Origin: Mercurialis annua
Taxonomy: Eukaryota; Streptophyta; Magnoliopsida; Malpighiales; Euphorbiaceae
Length of the DNA stretch: 64,000 nucleotides
Direction: 5' to 3'
NCBI RefSeq assembly: GCF_937616625.2
Contig: NC_065577.1
Location: forward strand, 28,533,501 to 28,597,500
Below the pieces are notes generated by a model. It had not been told where the DNA came from. It was given only the letters and a program-made list of their open reading frames with translations, and made no database searches. Below, piece by piece: positions 31,718 through 43,360 of this stretch (positions are counted from its first letter, which is position 1; each line of letters begins with the position of its first letter). The position numbers were made by a program, and so were the translations under genes.

Positions 31718-33559
31718 TATTAGTGCTAAACCGCAAGTGACGGTATCGCGCAAGTAATATAATCCGGAAGTACGGATATCGATCCCACAGAGACAATAGA
31801 TTTAATGACTAATTTAGAGAATTCTTTTGACCGGTTAGCTACGAAAATGGTTTGAGAATTTGTGACCAAAATAATTAAAAGAAACCAACTAACAAATAAA
31901 TTAAAGTAATTGAAATCAATAAAGTTAAAATGATTTAAAGACTAATAGTTATAAATAATAAGAGTAAAAGGCTCAAGGGTTGATAATTCCAAATAAGAAT
32001 ATAAAATCATGAACAATGAATATCTTGGTGAATACCTAGAGTTGAGCTATTCTAAAATATCGAATCCCCCTCTCTCGAGCCTCAAAGACGGAAATGATCA
32101 CAACTCAGTTGTATTGCCAAATTATAGTTCAGGCTAGTCTAAAGCACCTATAGCTCTCTCTCGAGTTATTATTGAAAAAAATAAACAAATAACCAATTAA
32201 TAGGCAAATTACTCACTCTCGTGTTGTAATGAACCTAGTCAAGCGATTAAATGATATTTATTAAGAGAACCCTTAAGAACACGTATTCATTAACTCACTC
32301 TCGTGTTATTAATTCATACGTTGTTGATTAACTGGTCTATTTTAACTAAGCTCTCTCGAGTCAATAATTAAAACATAAGGCAATGAATGAATTGATCAAA
32401 TACATTCCAGCATGAAGAATATTAATCAACACCAAATTTTAACACCTATTAATTAATCGATAATAACTCGCTCTCGCGTTATTAAAACCCAATTAACCAA
32501 CTAAATTGTGATCATGAAGCAAACTTAAGATTACTTAAATTCCAACCCACTCTCGTGGCGTTGTCCTTTAAGTTTATGATTACATAGGTCTATTTAATTA
32601 ACAATTTCTCAACTAGTTAACTAAACATGCATCATGAATCAATTTCTCAATTTAATCCAAGCATTAAGTTCAATAATCGAAACACGATAAATCACCAATA
32701 TATCCAAAGTCAATCAATTATATAATTAAACGTTCATATCAACCCTCGAACTAAAGGTTTAGTTACCCATTGTCATATGGATTATAACAATGGATAAGTT
32801 ACACCTTGAGTACATAAGAGATAGAAGATAGAAAATAATCTATACTAACAGAGTATTTTTGGTGTCTAAGTCTAAGTCTACACTAAGTGGTATATATTTT
32901 CTCTACACAAATGAGGTCTATTTATAGAGTCACTTGGAGTGGAGTTCAAGCCAAAGATATCATCCTTCCATGTAAAGCTTGAGTGAAGATCAAGTTGAGA
33001 ATATCTTCTTTTCTTTGAAAGTGGAGTAATGATCAAGTCCTTCCATAATCGTCTTGAGTGGACCAATCTTTAACTTGTCTTGTTTCCAAAAGAGCATAAC
33101 TTCTTCCCTTAATGAAATTATAACTTATTGTCAAAGCTCATTTCTTTGTGTGCAAGTCAAGAAGGATCACTTCTCCTGAGTGTGAATGCAATTTTTGTTC
33201 ATTATGGAAAGTCCGATGTGATAACTTCAGAAATTCCCTGCCTTTTTCTCATGCGAACATAATGTCGCGCATATCCAGGTCTCAGCCGGCCCTTGGCCGG
33301 CTGACCTTCTGTCCTTTGACCGGTTCGATTCAACTCGAACCGATTGGCCTTGGGTTTGCCTCTGGTTTCCTTAATTCTTCTAACTTTGATTATTTGACCC
33401 TGTTTCAATCATAAATACCCCAAAAATGATAAGATTTAATATTTATTCATAAAGACTACAAAACACGAAAATCTAACTATATAAGCTCTTATTTTACGCA
33501 CAAGTACTACAAACTAGCGAATAAATGCTATAAAAACTACGTAAAATAATAGCTTATCA
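31718..33559 (-). repeat. 3' LTR of element E (1,842 bp)
   Basis: Starts TGATAAGC on the minus strand next to the PPT and matches the F LTR through its length. The terminal dinucleotide has decayed: the plus strand reads tattagtgc where F has tgttgatgc. It holds a GGCCGG module (33281-33305), a TATA box (32918-32927) and repeated actcactctcgtgtt motifs (near 32210, 32290, 32463 and 32545). Confidence 0.9.
32918..32927 (-). promoter_or_regulatory. TATA box in the LTR of element E
   Basis: Minus-strand CTATAAATAG preceded by tgact. Same position as 50129-50138 and 60729-60738 in the LTRs of F. Confidence 0.7.
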
Positions 33560-33593
33560 AACCTCCTCACACTAAAGCTTTACTTGTTCTCAA
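33560..33593 (-). other. Polypurine tract and conserved context of element E
   Basis: Minus-strand ctttagtgtgaggaggt directly precedes TGATAAGC. The upstream ttgagaacaagtaaag is part of a block that recurs at 35111-35159. Confidence 0.8.
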
Positions 33594-35441
33594 GCAAATC
33601 ATGAATCTTGCCCTTACTACAAACTACCTAGGCTTGAAACATGTTAAATACACGTCAATAATTAATTTAGCAAACTAATGAATTAATTAAGTGAGAGTTT
33701 CTAAACCAACAACCATTAATGATACAGACAAATAATGGATCAAAATAAAATGACATAATCCGATAACACTAAGAATACTATCATTCTAGCTTATGCAACA
33801 CTGAATAACACTAATGAATCACCATCGTTTACGTGACAATGTGAAAAATAGTCAACTTTCTTACTTAAGCAAATCATGTCATAAACTCATAATAAATAAG
33901 CAAATGGCATTAATTCCTCAGAAGTTTTCACTCCGACACTCATGTGTTTGAGGTGTGAAATCAACAAATTATCTCTCAATTGGAAACATGCGAATTTACC
34001 ATAGGTTTGCTCATAGTCCCGGACTCCGCTACTTGGCTCGGTTTTTGACAAAAATCACTTGGTCTTTTTATTTTTGGGTGTGATGGGGTTAAGGTAAAAG
34101 GTAAGTAATATTTTTAGATTTTTGCAATAAGACTTGAATCAACTTTACTTTGAAGTACGAAATAGTGAACTAGCTTGGAATTTCCTTGAATGAGTGAACT
34201 TTTCCTTTCTTTTTAGTTGCCTTTGTTTTCTTTTTCTCTTGATTTTTTTTCTTTTTTTTCTTTTCTTGCATCTTTTTTTTATTGCAAGGCATTTATTTTC
34301 TTTTTAGGCACTTGTTCACATTTTCTTTTTCATCATCAAGCTAGAATAACATTTTTTTTTCAATCTTTGTTGATCAAATCAAGTTGAGGTGTTGAAAAAG
34401 GTAAATGTTTGAGGGGTAAAAATATGGAATGTGGGTTGAAAATAAAAAAAAAAGTCTATGTTTCAAAATTGTGTAATCTAATGTATGAAGGGTAAGCTAT
34501 TTAAGTGGTCTAAAATGAATTGTGTATACCTAAATGCCAATATCATCTAAATGTCAAAAAGTCAACCGTGTAACTTTGAATGGACACTGAGCAAGTTCTA
34601 GAAAAGTAGCATGTTAACAATTCTCACAACAAGAAAATTAGGCTCGAACTCTCAAGAATAATTGTTGCGTCTTGCCATTTACTCAAATATTACAAGTCAT
34701 GCCAAAAATTGTCAAAAGTTCGAAAATGACTCAATTTTTGATAAATAACAAACATGTCATGATTCCGCATCAGGCTATTCAACCGTGTTTTAGTGGTCAC
34801 TAAAGCTAGAAATTGAATTCACCCTAGTCCTATCGAATCATGTCATAAAATTAACATTTTTATTTGTCGAGCATCATTAACTATTGTTAGAATTAAAAAC
34901 CGCACTTGCATTTATTCGAGCTTTGGAACTAATTATTTGACAAATATTTATTATTTCAACCCAAAACTTTATTTATTTTTCTATTCACATTTTTCTTTGA
35001 TTTTACTTCCTCACACTATTTCTAACCATAGTTTAAACTGAAAATATATACAAAATTTTATTTTTGATTTTCTTTATTGAATTTTCTATTTTATTTTTTT
35101 ATTATTATGATTTTTTTTCTTTTCCCACCCCCTCACTAAAGTAATGCATTGTCCTCAATGTATGAGAAAGTGCAAAATAAAAGAAAGAAGAGTAATAATA
35201 AAAAATTAAAAGTGCTTCTCTTTTTGGCGAGGCGGCGAAATGCTCCACAACTGGTTGCAAGCCGCTCCATTTTTCCCAAATTGCCATTTGCTGCCGCAAT
35301 TACCGTTGTACTGGATAACATAAATCTAATAACAACTGGTTAATCTATATGAAAAATATAATAACATAGAAGTCTAAAAAGTACTAATGAATAATAATAT
35401 TCTACAAAAAGTTTAAACGACACTAAATAATAGATAAAAAC
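33594..35441. other. Non-coding region of element E before the 3' LTR
   Basis: No ORF of note. It aligns (inverted) with 58310-60035 of element F. Features: a long pyrimidine tract at about 34200-34300 (purine on the element's sense strand), a cccaccccctcact block at 35125-35138 that repeats the PPT context, and an imperfect hairpin-like gcgaggcggcgaaatgc near 35228. Confidence 0.65.
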
Positions 35442-36654
35442 TCAAACACTACTCCCTCGACGAGATCGAGGTTCTTGATGAAGGCCATCAAGCGCCGCAT
35501 GGTTGGCCCGCACATCTCCCTCAATTCTCTGAACAACAGCACGAGTCACAGCGACGTCTGACTCAATCTTCTCAGCTGTTGCTCTAGTGTCGGCTACATC
35601 TCTCTACACAGTCTGACATATACAAGTCAAACGTCTAAGCAAAGTACGCAAAGGAACTCGTGGCCGGACTGCAGGTGGTACTGGTGTGTCGGTTGGAGCT
35701 GCAGAAGGAAATAGTGGATCGACGACTTGAGGTGGTGGAACCTCCCCTGCACCTATATGTTAAGTCTGGATGTTCCGCCAAACATCCTGAACCTTCTGAA
35801 AATTCAGATGCTCAATTGTCTCATATGTCACCATATCACGACGCTCAGTGAATTTGGCCTCTGCAGTTGGTACAGCCACTCTAGCTCACTGAAGTATCTT
35901 GCTAATCAGAACTGAAAACCAAAGCCTTTCCTTTGAAGCGTGCAGCATCAAAAATATGATGAATGATGATGGTAGCTAGGGGAATCCTCTGAACTGTACC
36001 TGGAACACCAAATAACATTCTATCCATTCAGTACAAATCTGTCACCCTTACCTCATTCAATCCACTAGCTTTTGGAGAAACATTGAAGGCAAAAAGTTAA
36101 GCCAACAAGCGAGGGCGAAGCTCCAAATGTCTAGCTAGAAAACAGTGATTTCCTAGCTCCGTTGCCCAGTCAATTTGAAACTTAACCCTTGCACTGTCAA
36201 CAGTCCATTCTTTGTCATTGATAATCTCTTTCCTGTAAGAATGAAACTCAGGACAACCCTTCCCTTGAGATAATAATTCAAGAATCTCATTCAACAAATC
36301 CATCGAGATAGAAATTTGTCTACCTCGCACAAAGCTCTCCAAAGTGGTTACTTTTGCTCTATCCTTGTAATTAATATTGGCATAAGATTTCCTTACCAGA
36401 GTCGGATAGTACTCGCCAGAAAGATCGAGAATCTTCGCCCATCCTAAACTAGCAAAAGCGGCCTGTATATTGAACTCCGCATCAACCTCTTGATGAACAG
36501 TTTTCTCCACAATCAAGGTGTTAGTCTAAGAGTCATCGAACCACTCACTTTTTGTGGCTGACAGAAAACGTCCAGCATCATGAGGCGCTCCTTTACGCTT
36601 CTTCTGTGCTTGCCTTCCCCTTGAAGTGCTAGCGGCAGTTGATTTTTGCGTCAT
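35442..36654 (-). pseudogene. Putative plant transposon-protein ORF (env-like position)
   Basis: Starts MTQKSTAASTSRGR at 36654, with a basic QKKRKG stretch, one TAG at codon 43, then an open frame from 36516 to 36097 and further broken frames to PRSRRGSS and stop at 35442. The core WAKILDLSGEYYPTLVRKSY, ANINYKD, SFVRGRQISISMDLLNEILE and FHSYRKEI matches my knowledge of the plant transposon-protein domain (Transposase_32-like) found in Athila and related elements. The C-terminal 60 residues form an Ala/Val/Arg helix (RDVADTRATAEKIESDV). No transmembrane segment is evident. Element F lacks this ORF by deletion. The role in the element is unknown. Confidence 0.7.
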
Positions 36655-37726
36655 TGGTACCGAAAAGGATTAAAACAAATATTCCAACAAAATCACCAGA
36701 AATACTCACAACATCTAATGCACTTTATACAACTTATAACACTTAACAATGTTACACACTTAATATTCCTAAAAACTAAGTTAAACTATGTTCTCGAACA
36801 AGTGTAGATGAAGCATTAGTGTTTAATTACTCCTAATGTTAGCAATATGTCATGATAAAGCATCTAATTAAGCTAATGTAGAAAATTTTCTAATTCCCCC
36901 AATGTTGAGTTTTCTAGGGTTCTAAGTGAATTTTACAAATTCTAATCAATTATAGCATACAAATCACAAATTAACTAATGGGTAATCAATCCTAAGGCTA
37001 AATAAACAATTTACAACCAACAATTTCATCTAAACTTCACAATTATTGCATTAATTTGAAATTAGAAATTCAAAGGAAAAGAGTGTACATACCTTAAATT
37101 GCAAGAGTTTTGATGAATAATGACTTTGAAAGAGTAGATGAATCTCAAAAGGCAAAGTAATTCAAACTTTTTTGATGATTTTCCCCCAAATTGAAGTTCA
37201 AAATTCGTTCTAGGGTTTTTGAAAGGTGAAAAGTGAATAAGATGAAGTAAAAGTGTGAAAAATAAGCCCTTTAAAGAAATTACAGCAGCTCAGCCGGTCC
37301 TTGGCCGGCCTGGTATCGAGGGCCGGTTAAAGGACGGCTGAGCACACTGCTCTTTTTTTATTTTGAATATTTTAAGCCTCAGCCGGCTTCTGGCCGGTCT
37401 AAGGGTGAAGGCTGGCTGGAAGCCGGCTGAGGCCTGAAATATTTTTCAAATTTTTTAATTTTGTAATGTTTTTTATTTTTATGTGTTTAACTTATTTATT
37501 TGCTTTTAAATATGATATAAAACACTAAAATGACATAAATAAAGAATATGAATGACACTAGTAATAATATTTGGACTTTTATTCGAAATTTTTAAAAGTA
37601 CAAAACATAAAGGACTTAAAATAAATAAAAAAAACGAAATGACTCAACAACTTAAACTAAAAACTTAATATAATCCAAATATTTGATCTTTTGTTCTTGA
37701 TCAAGCCACCCTCTTCCAACACATCC
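36655..37726. other. Spacer between the two extra ORFs of element E
   Basis: No gene. AT-rich, with a GC-rich zone at 37285-37440 of inverted ccggc/gccgg modules (cagccggtccttggccgg, agccggcttctggccgg). Minus-strand leader of the downstream ORF ends at 36654. Confidence 0.6.
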
Positions 37727-38416
37727 TCACAATTCTAGGGCGACCCTTCCCACGAACCAATTCCCACCCAAATTCTCCATTTCATTAGAGCACGCCACCT
37801 CCTCACGATACTCCATGGACCATGCATTCTCTATTGCCTCTTCTTCCTTGAAGAGTTGACGTTGCACCCTTCTCCTAGTAATTTCATTAGTGTCGGAAAC
37901 GACAATAGGATTGGTAAAGGTGCCGGGAGAGTGCACCAAGGAAGCGCTTCCATTTGTGGTGGAAGTGTAGTAGGGAGAAGAAATCATCCCCGACACCACG
38001 AGATTAAATGACAAATCAATGGCGGCCACGCTTGCCATAGTATCGGGAACCACTTCCTCCAAAGCCACAACCTCTTCTTCTTTCTCCTTATTTTCCTCTT
38101 CCTCATTTTCCTCCTCCTCATTTTCCGCCTCCTTATTTTCCTCCTCCTCGTTTTCCTCCTCCTTATCGGGTTCCTCATCCGAATCCTCCTTGGATGAGTC
38201 CTAATCAAGATCTGAATCTCTTTCGGAGTGAGGTTCTTGGAAAATTTCATCCATGAAATCCTCGGGTTGGTGGGGTAGGTCTTGTAGCCACTCATGCGCA
38301 TCTTTTGGTGCATGTGGGATCCACACCGGTTCGGTTTCATAGTGAGGGTCATATGTGGAAGGGTCGTAGGTATCGTAGTTTTCCGACTCGGAATCGCTAT
38401 TGGAGCAGCAGCTCAT
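37727..38416 (-). pseudogene. Acidic ORF of element E, downstream of integrase
   Basis: A 229-codon frame from 38416 with one TAG at 38201-38203. Residues about 5-40 are Ser/Asp/Tyr-rich (SNSDSESENYDTYDPSTY), then a conserved PVWIP...KDAHEWLQDLPHQPEDF block. Residues about 75-115 are almost pure Glu/Lys/Asn. A hydrophobic Val/Ala segment (VVPDTMASVAAIDLSFNLVV) and TNPIVVSDTNEITRRRVQRQ follow. The same ORF is present in F at 57742. A one-base difference from F at the 3' end moves E out of a frame that would encode a basic RGKGRPRI tail. No known domain. It lies where Athila elements can carry env-like ORFs, but I see no signal peptide. Confidence 0.6.
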
Positions 38417-39112
38417 AATTTCAAGGTTGGTATTTGCCTATGCGGTTTAGAGGGAGAGTGTAGAGAAGAATGACTATTGAACTACCTATATTTATAGGGT
38501 GAAGACACTAATGAATTTTTAGGGTATTATTTTAGTTAAAAAAGGAAAATTAAAATGCAATAAGGTAATGAAATTCCTAATTAACATGATTAAGATAATA
38601 AAACAAAATACGAAGTCAATTAAGATACTAATGGTGGGAAATGTAATATGAAAAGGGAAATTAGACAAAGCAATCAAGTATAAAAACTTCATAAAAGGCT
38701 AAATATGCTTCCCTTATTTGTTTGAAGAAAAGATTCAAAACTAACACAAAAGACTTGTATGTAAATATTTATTTGATTTTCTTAAAATTTGTTTTTTTTT
38801 TATGAAAATTTTGCAGCAATTAATTTTTTTTTTATAGAATTCAGTACCTCGGCCGGCCCTTGGCCGGCCCACGACATCAGGCCGGCTGGGGGCCGGCTGG
38901 GCCACTACACTCTTTTGACGAGAAAAAACACGTCCTTGCATTTCTCGGCCAGCTCATACACCCAGGCCCTCTAGGGGCCGGCTAAGGGGATGATCAAAAA
39001 TTTTCAAAAATCGAAAAATATAAATTTTGCGAAAAAAATTAATTGCAAACCTCTCGGGAATGCCTCCCGAGTGCGCTTGTTTAGCGTCAAAAGCTCGACT
39101 GCATGTTTGGGA
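38417..39112. other. Spacer between integrase and acidic ORF of element E
   Basis: No gene. Minus-strand leader of the acidic ORF with a TATA-like ctataaatatagg near 38489-38501, about 75 bases upstream of its ATG. A GGCCGG-rich inverted module zone lies at 38850-38985. The plus-strand frame 38990-39226 is the reverse of the integrase tail and its 3' flank. Confidence 0.6.
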
Positions 39113-40210
39113 TCACAGAGGAGTGGTGAGTGTAATTTGTTCCACTATTTGATCATTCAAAGTTCCGAGATATGGTTTGCACCGATGTCCGTTGACCTTG
39201 AAAATTTCTCCTTGCTTATTCTCTAATTCCAACACTCCATGCTCCGCCACACTCTAGACTTTGAATGGGCCATTCCATCGAGACTTGAGTTTTCCTGGAA
39301 ACAGCCTCAATCGTGAGTTGTAAAGCAAAATCAGTGCACCTACCTCAAAAAACCTTAGGGTTTATGTGAACATCGTGCCATCTTTTTGTTTTGTCTTTGT
39401 AAAGCTTTTCGTAAGCCATGAATCGAAACTCGTCTAATTCATTTAAATGAAGCATTCGCTTTTCGCCCACATCTTTCAAATCAAAATTTAGCTTCTTTAT
39501 CGCCCAATATGCACGATGTTCGAGTTCAACTGGAAGATGGTACGCTTTCCCATAGACTATGCGAAATGGAGATATTCCGAGAGGTGTTTTAAAAGCCGTA
39601 CGGTATGCCCATAACGCATCGTCTAACTTTAGTGACCAATCTTTTCTTGTGCCATTCACTGTTTTCTCCAGAATTCGCTTCAACTCATGATTTGATACTT
39701 CCACTTGCCCACTCGTCTGTGGGTGATATGGAGTAGCGATGCGGTGGTAGACATTGTACTTCTTCATTAAGGCATCAAATTTCCTATTGCAAAAATGAGA
39801 TCCACCATCGCTTATTATGGCCCTCGGAGTGCCAAACTGATTCATTAGTCGCTTGAGACACTCCAACACTACTTTGGCATCATTTGTGGGTAAGGCCTCT
39901 ACCTCTACCCGTTTGGAGACGTAATCCACACATACCAAAATATATTGCTTTCCTAAAGACACCGAAAACGGCCCCATAAAATGAATCCCCATACGTCGAA
40001 AATTTCTACCTCTTGGATGGAAGTCAAGGGAATCTCATCTCGTTTAGAGATATTTCTAACTCGTTGGCACTGATCACAATGATTCACAAAATCCTTTGCA
40101 TCTCTCAAGAGTGTTGGTCAAAAGAATCCGCTCTCAAGTACGCAAGCCGCGATTCTTGCTGTGCCATAATGCCCCACATAAGATGACCAGTGGCAATGAC
40201 TAAGAATGTG
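39113..40210 (-). pseudogene. Athila-type integrase of element E
   Basis: From the junction at 40210 the minus strand starts within the zinc domain (HCHW...HYGTARIA, then HCDQCQRV). After a stop, the main open frame 39992-39345 has [17 protein letters not shown] (first D), [13 protein letters not shown] (second D) and [19 protein letters not shown] (E). The [20 protein letters not shown] and [14 protein letters not shown] blocks follow, then after a frameshift FKVNGHRCKPYLG and stop at 39113. D, D and E are all preserved. It is nearly identical in order and motif to F (56117-57043). Confidence 0.88.
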
Positions 40211-41338
40211 TAACATATTTCCTAAGTATTGAAATATGAAACACAAGATGGACTTGTGACATGTTTGGTGGCAAGTCCAACCAATAAGCAACTGACCCTA
40301 TTCGTTCTATGATCTGATACGGTCCTACATATCCTGGTGATGACTTCCCTTTCCTTCCAAATCGCACCACACCATTCATAGGCAATACCTTGAGAAACAC
40401 GTAATCTCCAACTTGAAATTCCAGATCTTTCCTTTTCGGGTCCGCATAACTCTTCTGTCGACTAAATGCTGTGTTCAAACATTGTCTAATCAACAGTACC
40501 GTATCCGAGGTAATCTGAATAATCTCTGCTCCTGTCAATTTCCTTTCTCCAACTTCATCCAAATATATAGGGGATCTACACTTGCAACCATATAACCCCT
40601 CATATGGACCCATCTTAATACTGGAGTGGTAGATGTGGTTGTAAGAGAACTCCACTAAGGGAAATACACATCCCAGCTACCTCCGAAATCCAGAACACAT
40701 AAGCGAAGTATATCTTCAAGTGTCTAAATCGTCCTTTTAGACTGATCGTCCATCTGAGGATGAAGAGCAGTACTAAAATCTAGCCGCGTTCCCAACGCTT
40801 TTTGCAAACTCTTCCAAAACCAATAGGTGAACACCAAACATCTATCGAACACAATTGACACAGGCACTCCATGGAAATTGACTATCTTATCAATATACAC
40901 TTGTGCCAATCTCGACGTTGAATACATCATCTGGATGGGTATGAAGTACGCTGACTTTGTTAGATGATCATCGATCACCCAGATAGAGTCAAAACCTCTT
41001 TGTGTTCTAGGCAACCCGACCACAAAATCTATTATGTTCCTCTCCCACTTCCACTCCGGAATGGGTAGAGTTTGAAAAAATCCATATAGTCGTTGATGCT
41101 CTAGCTTAATTTTTTGAGAAGTTGGGAACTTTTCCACAAACTCTACAATGTCTCTCTTCATCCAACTCCACCAATACATCTCTTTAATATCATGATACAT
41201 CTTTGTCGATCTTGTATAAATACTATATGTAGATCCATGGGTTTTCTCCATGATCTTCCGCCTCAATTTTTCTCCATATGGCACGCACAATATGGTTCCA
41301 TGCCTTAACGCTCCATTGACGACAATGAAATCTTGGTA
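40211..41338 (-). pseudogene. Integrase of element D, truncated before the chromodomain
   Basis: The frame 41290-40724 holds the zinc domain (HGSTYSIYTRSTKMY, WWSWMKRDIVEFV, with FPTSQK in place of CPxCQ, so the second Cys pair is lost). It also holds the core with DFVVGLPRTQRGFDSIWVI, SIVFDRCLVFT and DFSTALHPQ. Frame 40655-40200 has YNHIYHSSIKMGPYEGLYG, DLEFQVGDYVFLKV and VFHISILRKYV. It ends where E begins, about one residue after LRKY, so no chromodomain remains. The altered zinc ligands and frameshifts argue against activity. Confidence 0.85.
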
Positions 41339-42900
41339 TCACCCTTGCTGAGCTTCATCCATTAAACGCTTCAATTGCGGGTCACTCGATTGTAATTCCT
41401 TAATTCGATCAATAAACATAGGTCGAATACTCAACTGAGCCAACAAATTTCCAAGGTTGGAAACTTCAAACTTATTCCCTTTGGTGAACAATGTGTGCAT
41501 CTCTTTAACGAATGGTCTTTGACATATTATGGTAATATGTGCGAGGCTTCCTGCAGACTTTTTGCTCAAAGCATCCACAACTACATTGGCTTTCCCAGGA
41601 TGATACTAAATACTATAATCGTAGTATTTTAGCAGTTCCAACCATCGTCTCTGTTGAAGGTTCAACTGTCGTTGATCAAAAATTTACTTTAGACTCTTGT
41701 GATATGTGAATACCTCATATGTCGAGCCGTATACGTAATGCCTCTAAATCTTTAGTGCGAAAATCACCGATGCTAACTCCAAATCATGAGTCGGGTAGTT
41801 CACCTTATGTTTCTTCAGATGTCGACAAGTATAAGCTATCACTCGACCATCATGCATAAGGAAACATCCTAGTCCTACTCTTGAAGCATTACAATAGACT
41901 TTGAACCCTTCCGTTCCTTCCAGCAATGCCAATACTGGCACGATGGTCAAAAACTCTTTCAACTTCAGAAAACTGGCCACATTGGTCTGTCCACTTCAAC
42001 CCAGAATTCTTTTGCGTTAACTTTATTAACGGAGCAGAAATCTTCGAGAAATCATGCACGAACCACCTATAGTATCCAGTCAAACCCAAGAAACTACTGA
42101 TCTCCATAGCTGAGTTGGGTCGACTCCATTCCATAACAGCTTCGATATTCTTAAGGTCCACCTTAATTCCACTTTGCGATACAACATGACCCAAAAACGC
42201 CACTTCTTTTAACCAAAACTCGCATTTAGAAAACTTGGCATATAGCTGGTGCTCTCTCAGCACTTGAAGCACTATACGCAAATGATCTGTGTGCTCCTCC
42301 TCTGAACGCGAGTAAATCAAGATGTCATCGATAAACACGATCACAAACTGATCTAAAAACGGCTTAAACACTTTTTTCATCAAATCCATGAATACCGCCA
42401 GTGAATTGGTTAGTCCAAATGACATAACCAAGAACTTGTAATGACCATATCAAGTTCAAAAAGTAGTCTTCAAATTATCATCGCCGCGAATCTTCAGCTG
42501 ATGATATCCTGACATTAAGTCAATCTTGGAAAAACATCTTGCTCATTGCAACTGATTGAATAAATCTTCAATCCTTGGTAACGGGTACTTGTTTCTGATC
42601 GTCACCTTGTTTAACCGTTTGTAGTCTATTCAAAGTCGAAGCGATCCATCCTTCTTCTTGACAAACTGCACTTGTGCACCCTATGGTGAAATACTCTGTC
42701 TGATGAAACCAAGATCAAGAAACTCCTCTAGTTGATCTTTAAGTTCCTTTAACTCCGCTGGCGCCCTCCAATAAGGAGGTATAGATATTTATTTTGTATT
42801 GGGATCCGACTCGATACAAAAATAGATCTCTCGATACTCCGACACCACAGGTACATCCTGTACCTCTACATCTTTATTTTCCACATCCTTCACTACAACC
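41339..42900 (-). pseudogene. Reverse transcriptase and RNase H of element D
   Basis: Fingers near 42650-42880 are heavily broken. Frame 42431-41889 has [16 protein letters not shown], the active site [36 protein letters not shown] and [17 protein letters not shown]. RNase H continues at 41980-41744 with [13 protein letters not shown], where the first catalytic Asp (YYDA in G) is Asn, and HDLELASV. The region 41743-41579 is stop-rich, then the linker to integrase is open at 41578-41339 (MDALSKKSAGSLAHI). Confidence 0.86.
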
Positions 42901-42959
42901 AAAAATCCTTGATATCCCTTCCTTAACAATCGACAATTTTAATAGCTGAGATGATGTTC

Positions 42960-43360
42960 GTAGGAGATCCCAACTTATCTCCTTGGATTGAAACAGGCTC
43001 AATTCCAGGTACATTAAACGTAACTAACTTCTTTTGACTATCCTTATTGGCAAAGTGCTGGGCTAGCCAATCTATTCCTAATATAACGTCGAAAGATAAA
43101 TCTCAAGCAAGATTAGGTCTGCGAAAAACTCTTGTTCTTCAATATTCATGGGGCAAGATGAATAAACAACGCTAACCTCAACGCTATAACCTAACGGAGT
43201 AGCTACCGACAAGGGTGTTGTAAATAAGCAGATTGTTTCCCTAGTTAAACTGCAAAACTAGGCAAAACAAACGAATGCATGACACCCGGATTAAACAAAA
43301 CTAATGCATCCATAGAAGCAATTTAAAATGTACATTGTATGACAGCGTATAAACCTGAGC
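42960..43360 (-). pseudogene. Protease of element D
   Basis: Broken frames contain LVLFNPGVMHSFV, in which the catalytic Asp of G (LVLFDPG) is Asn. A VILGIDWLAQHFANKD-like block follows near 43060. Several stops separate the parts. Inactive. Confidence 0.75.

Larger units (their letters stand above)
31718..40210 (-). mobile_element. Element E: 3' half of an Athila-like retrotransposon
   Basis: Minus-strand order: integrase, acidic ORF, plant transposon-protein ORF, long non-coding region, PPT, 3' LTR. It is closely related to element F on the plus strand, which shares the integrase, acidic ORF, non-coding region and LTR. The 5' LTR, gag, protease and RT are missing; the break at 40210 fuses its integrase to that of element D. 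Confidence 0.88.

Noticed and set aside
38019..38204. Ser-rich plus-strand ORF
   Set aside because: Reverse complement of the Glu-rich part of the acidic ORF.
40200..40655. Chimeric D-E integrase as a functional fusion protein
   Set aside because: Upstream and downstream parts carry stops and lost zinc ligands, and the joint runs out of frame into a stop.
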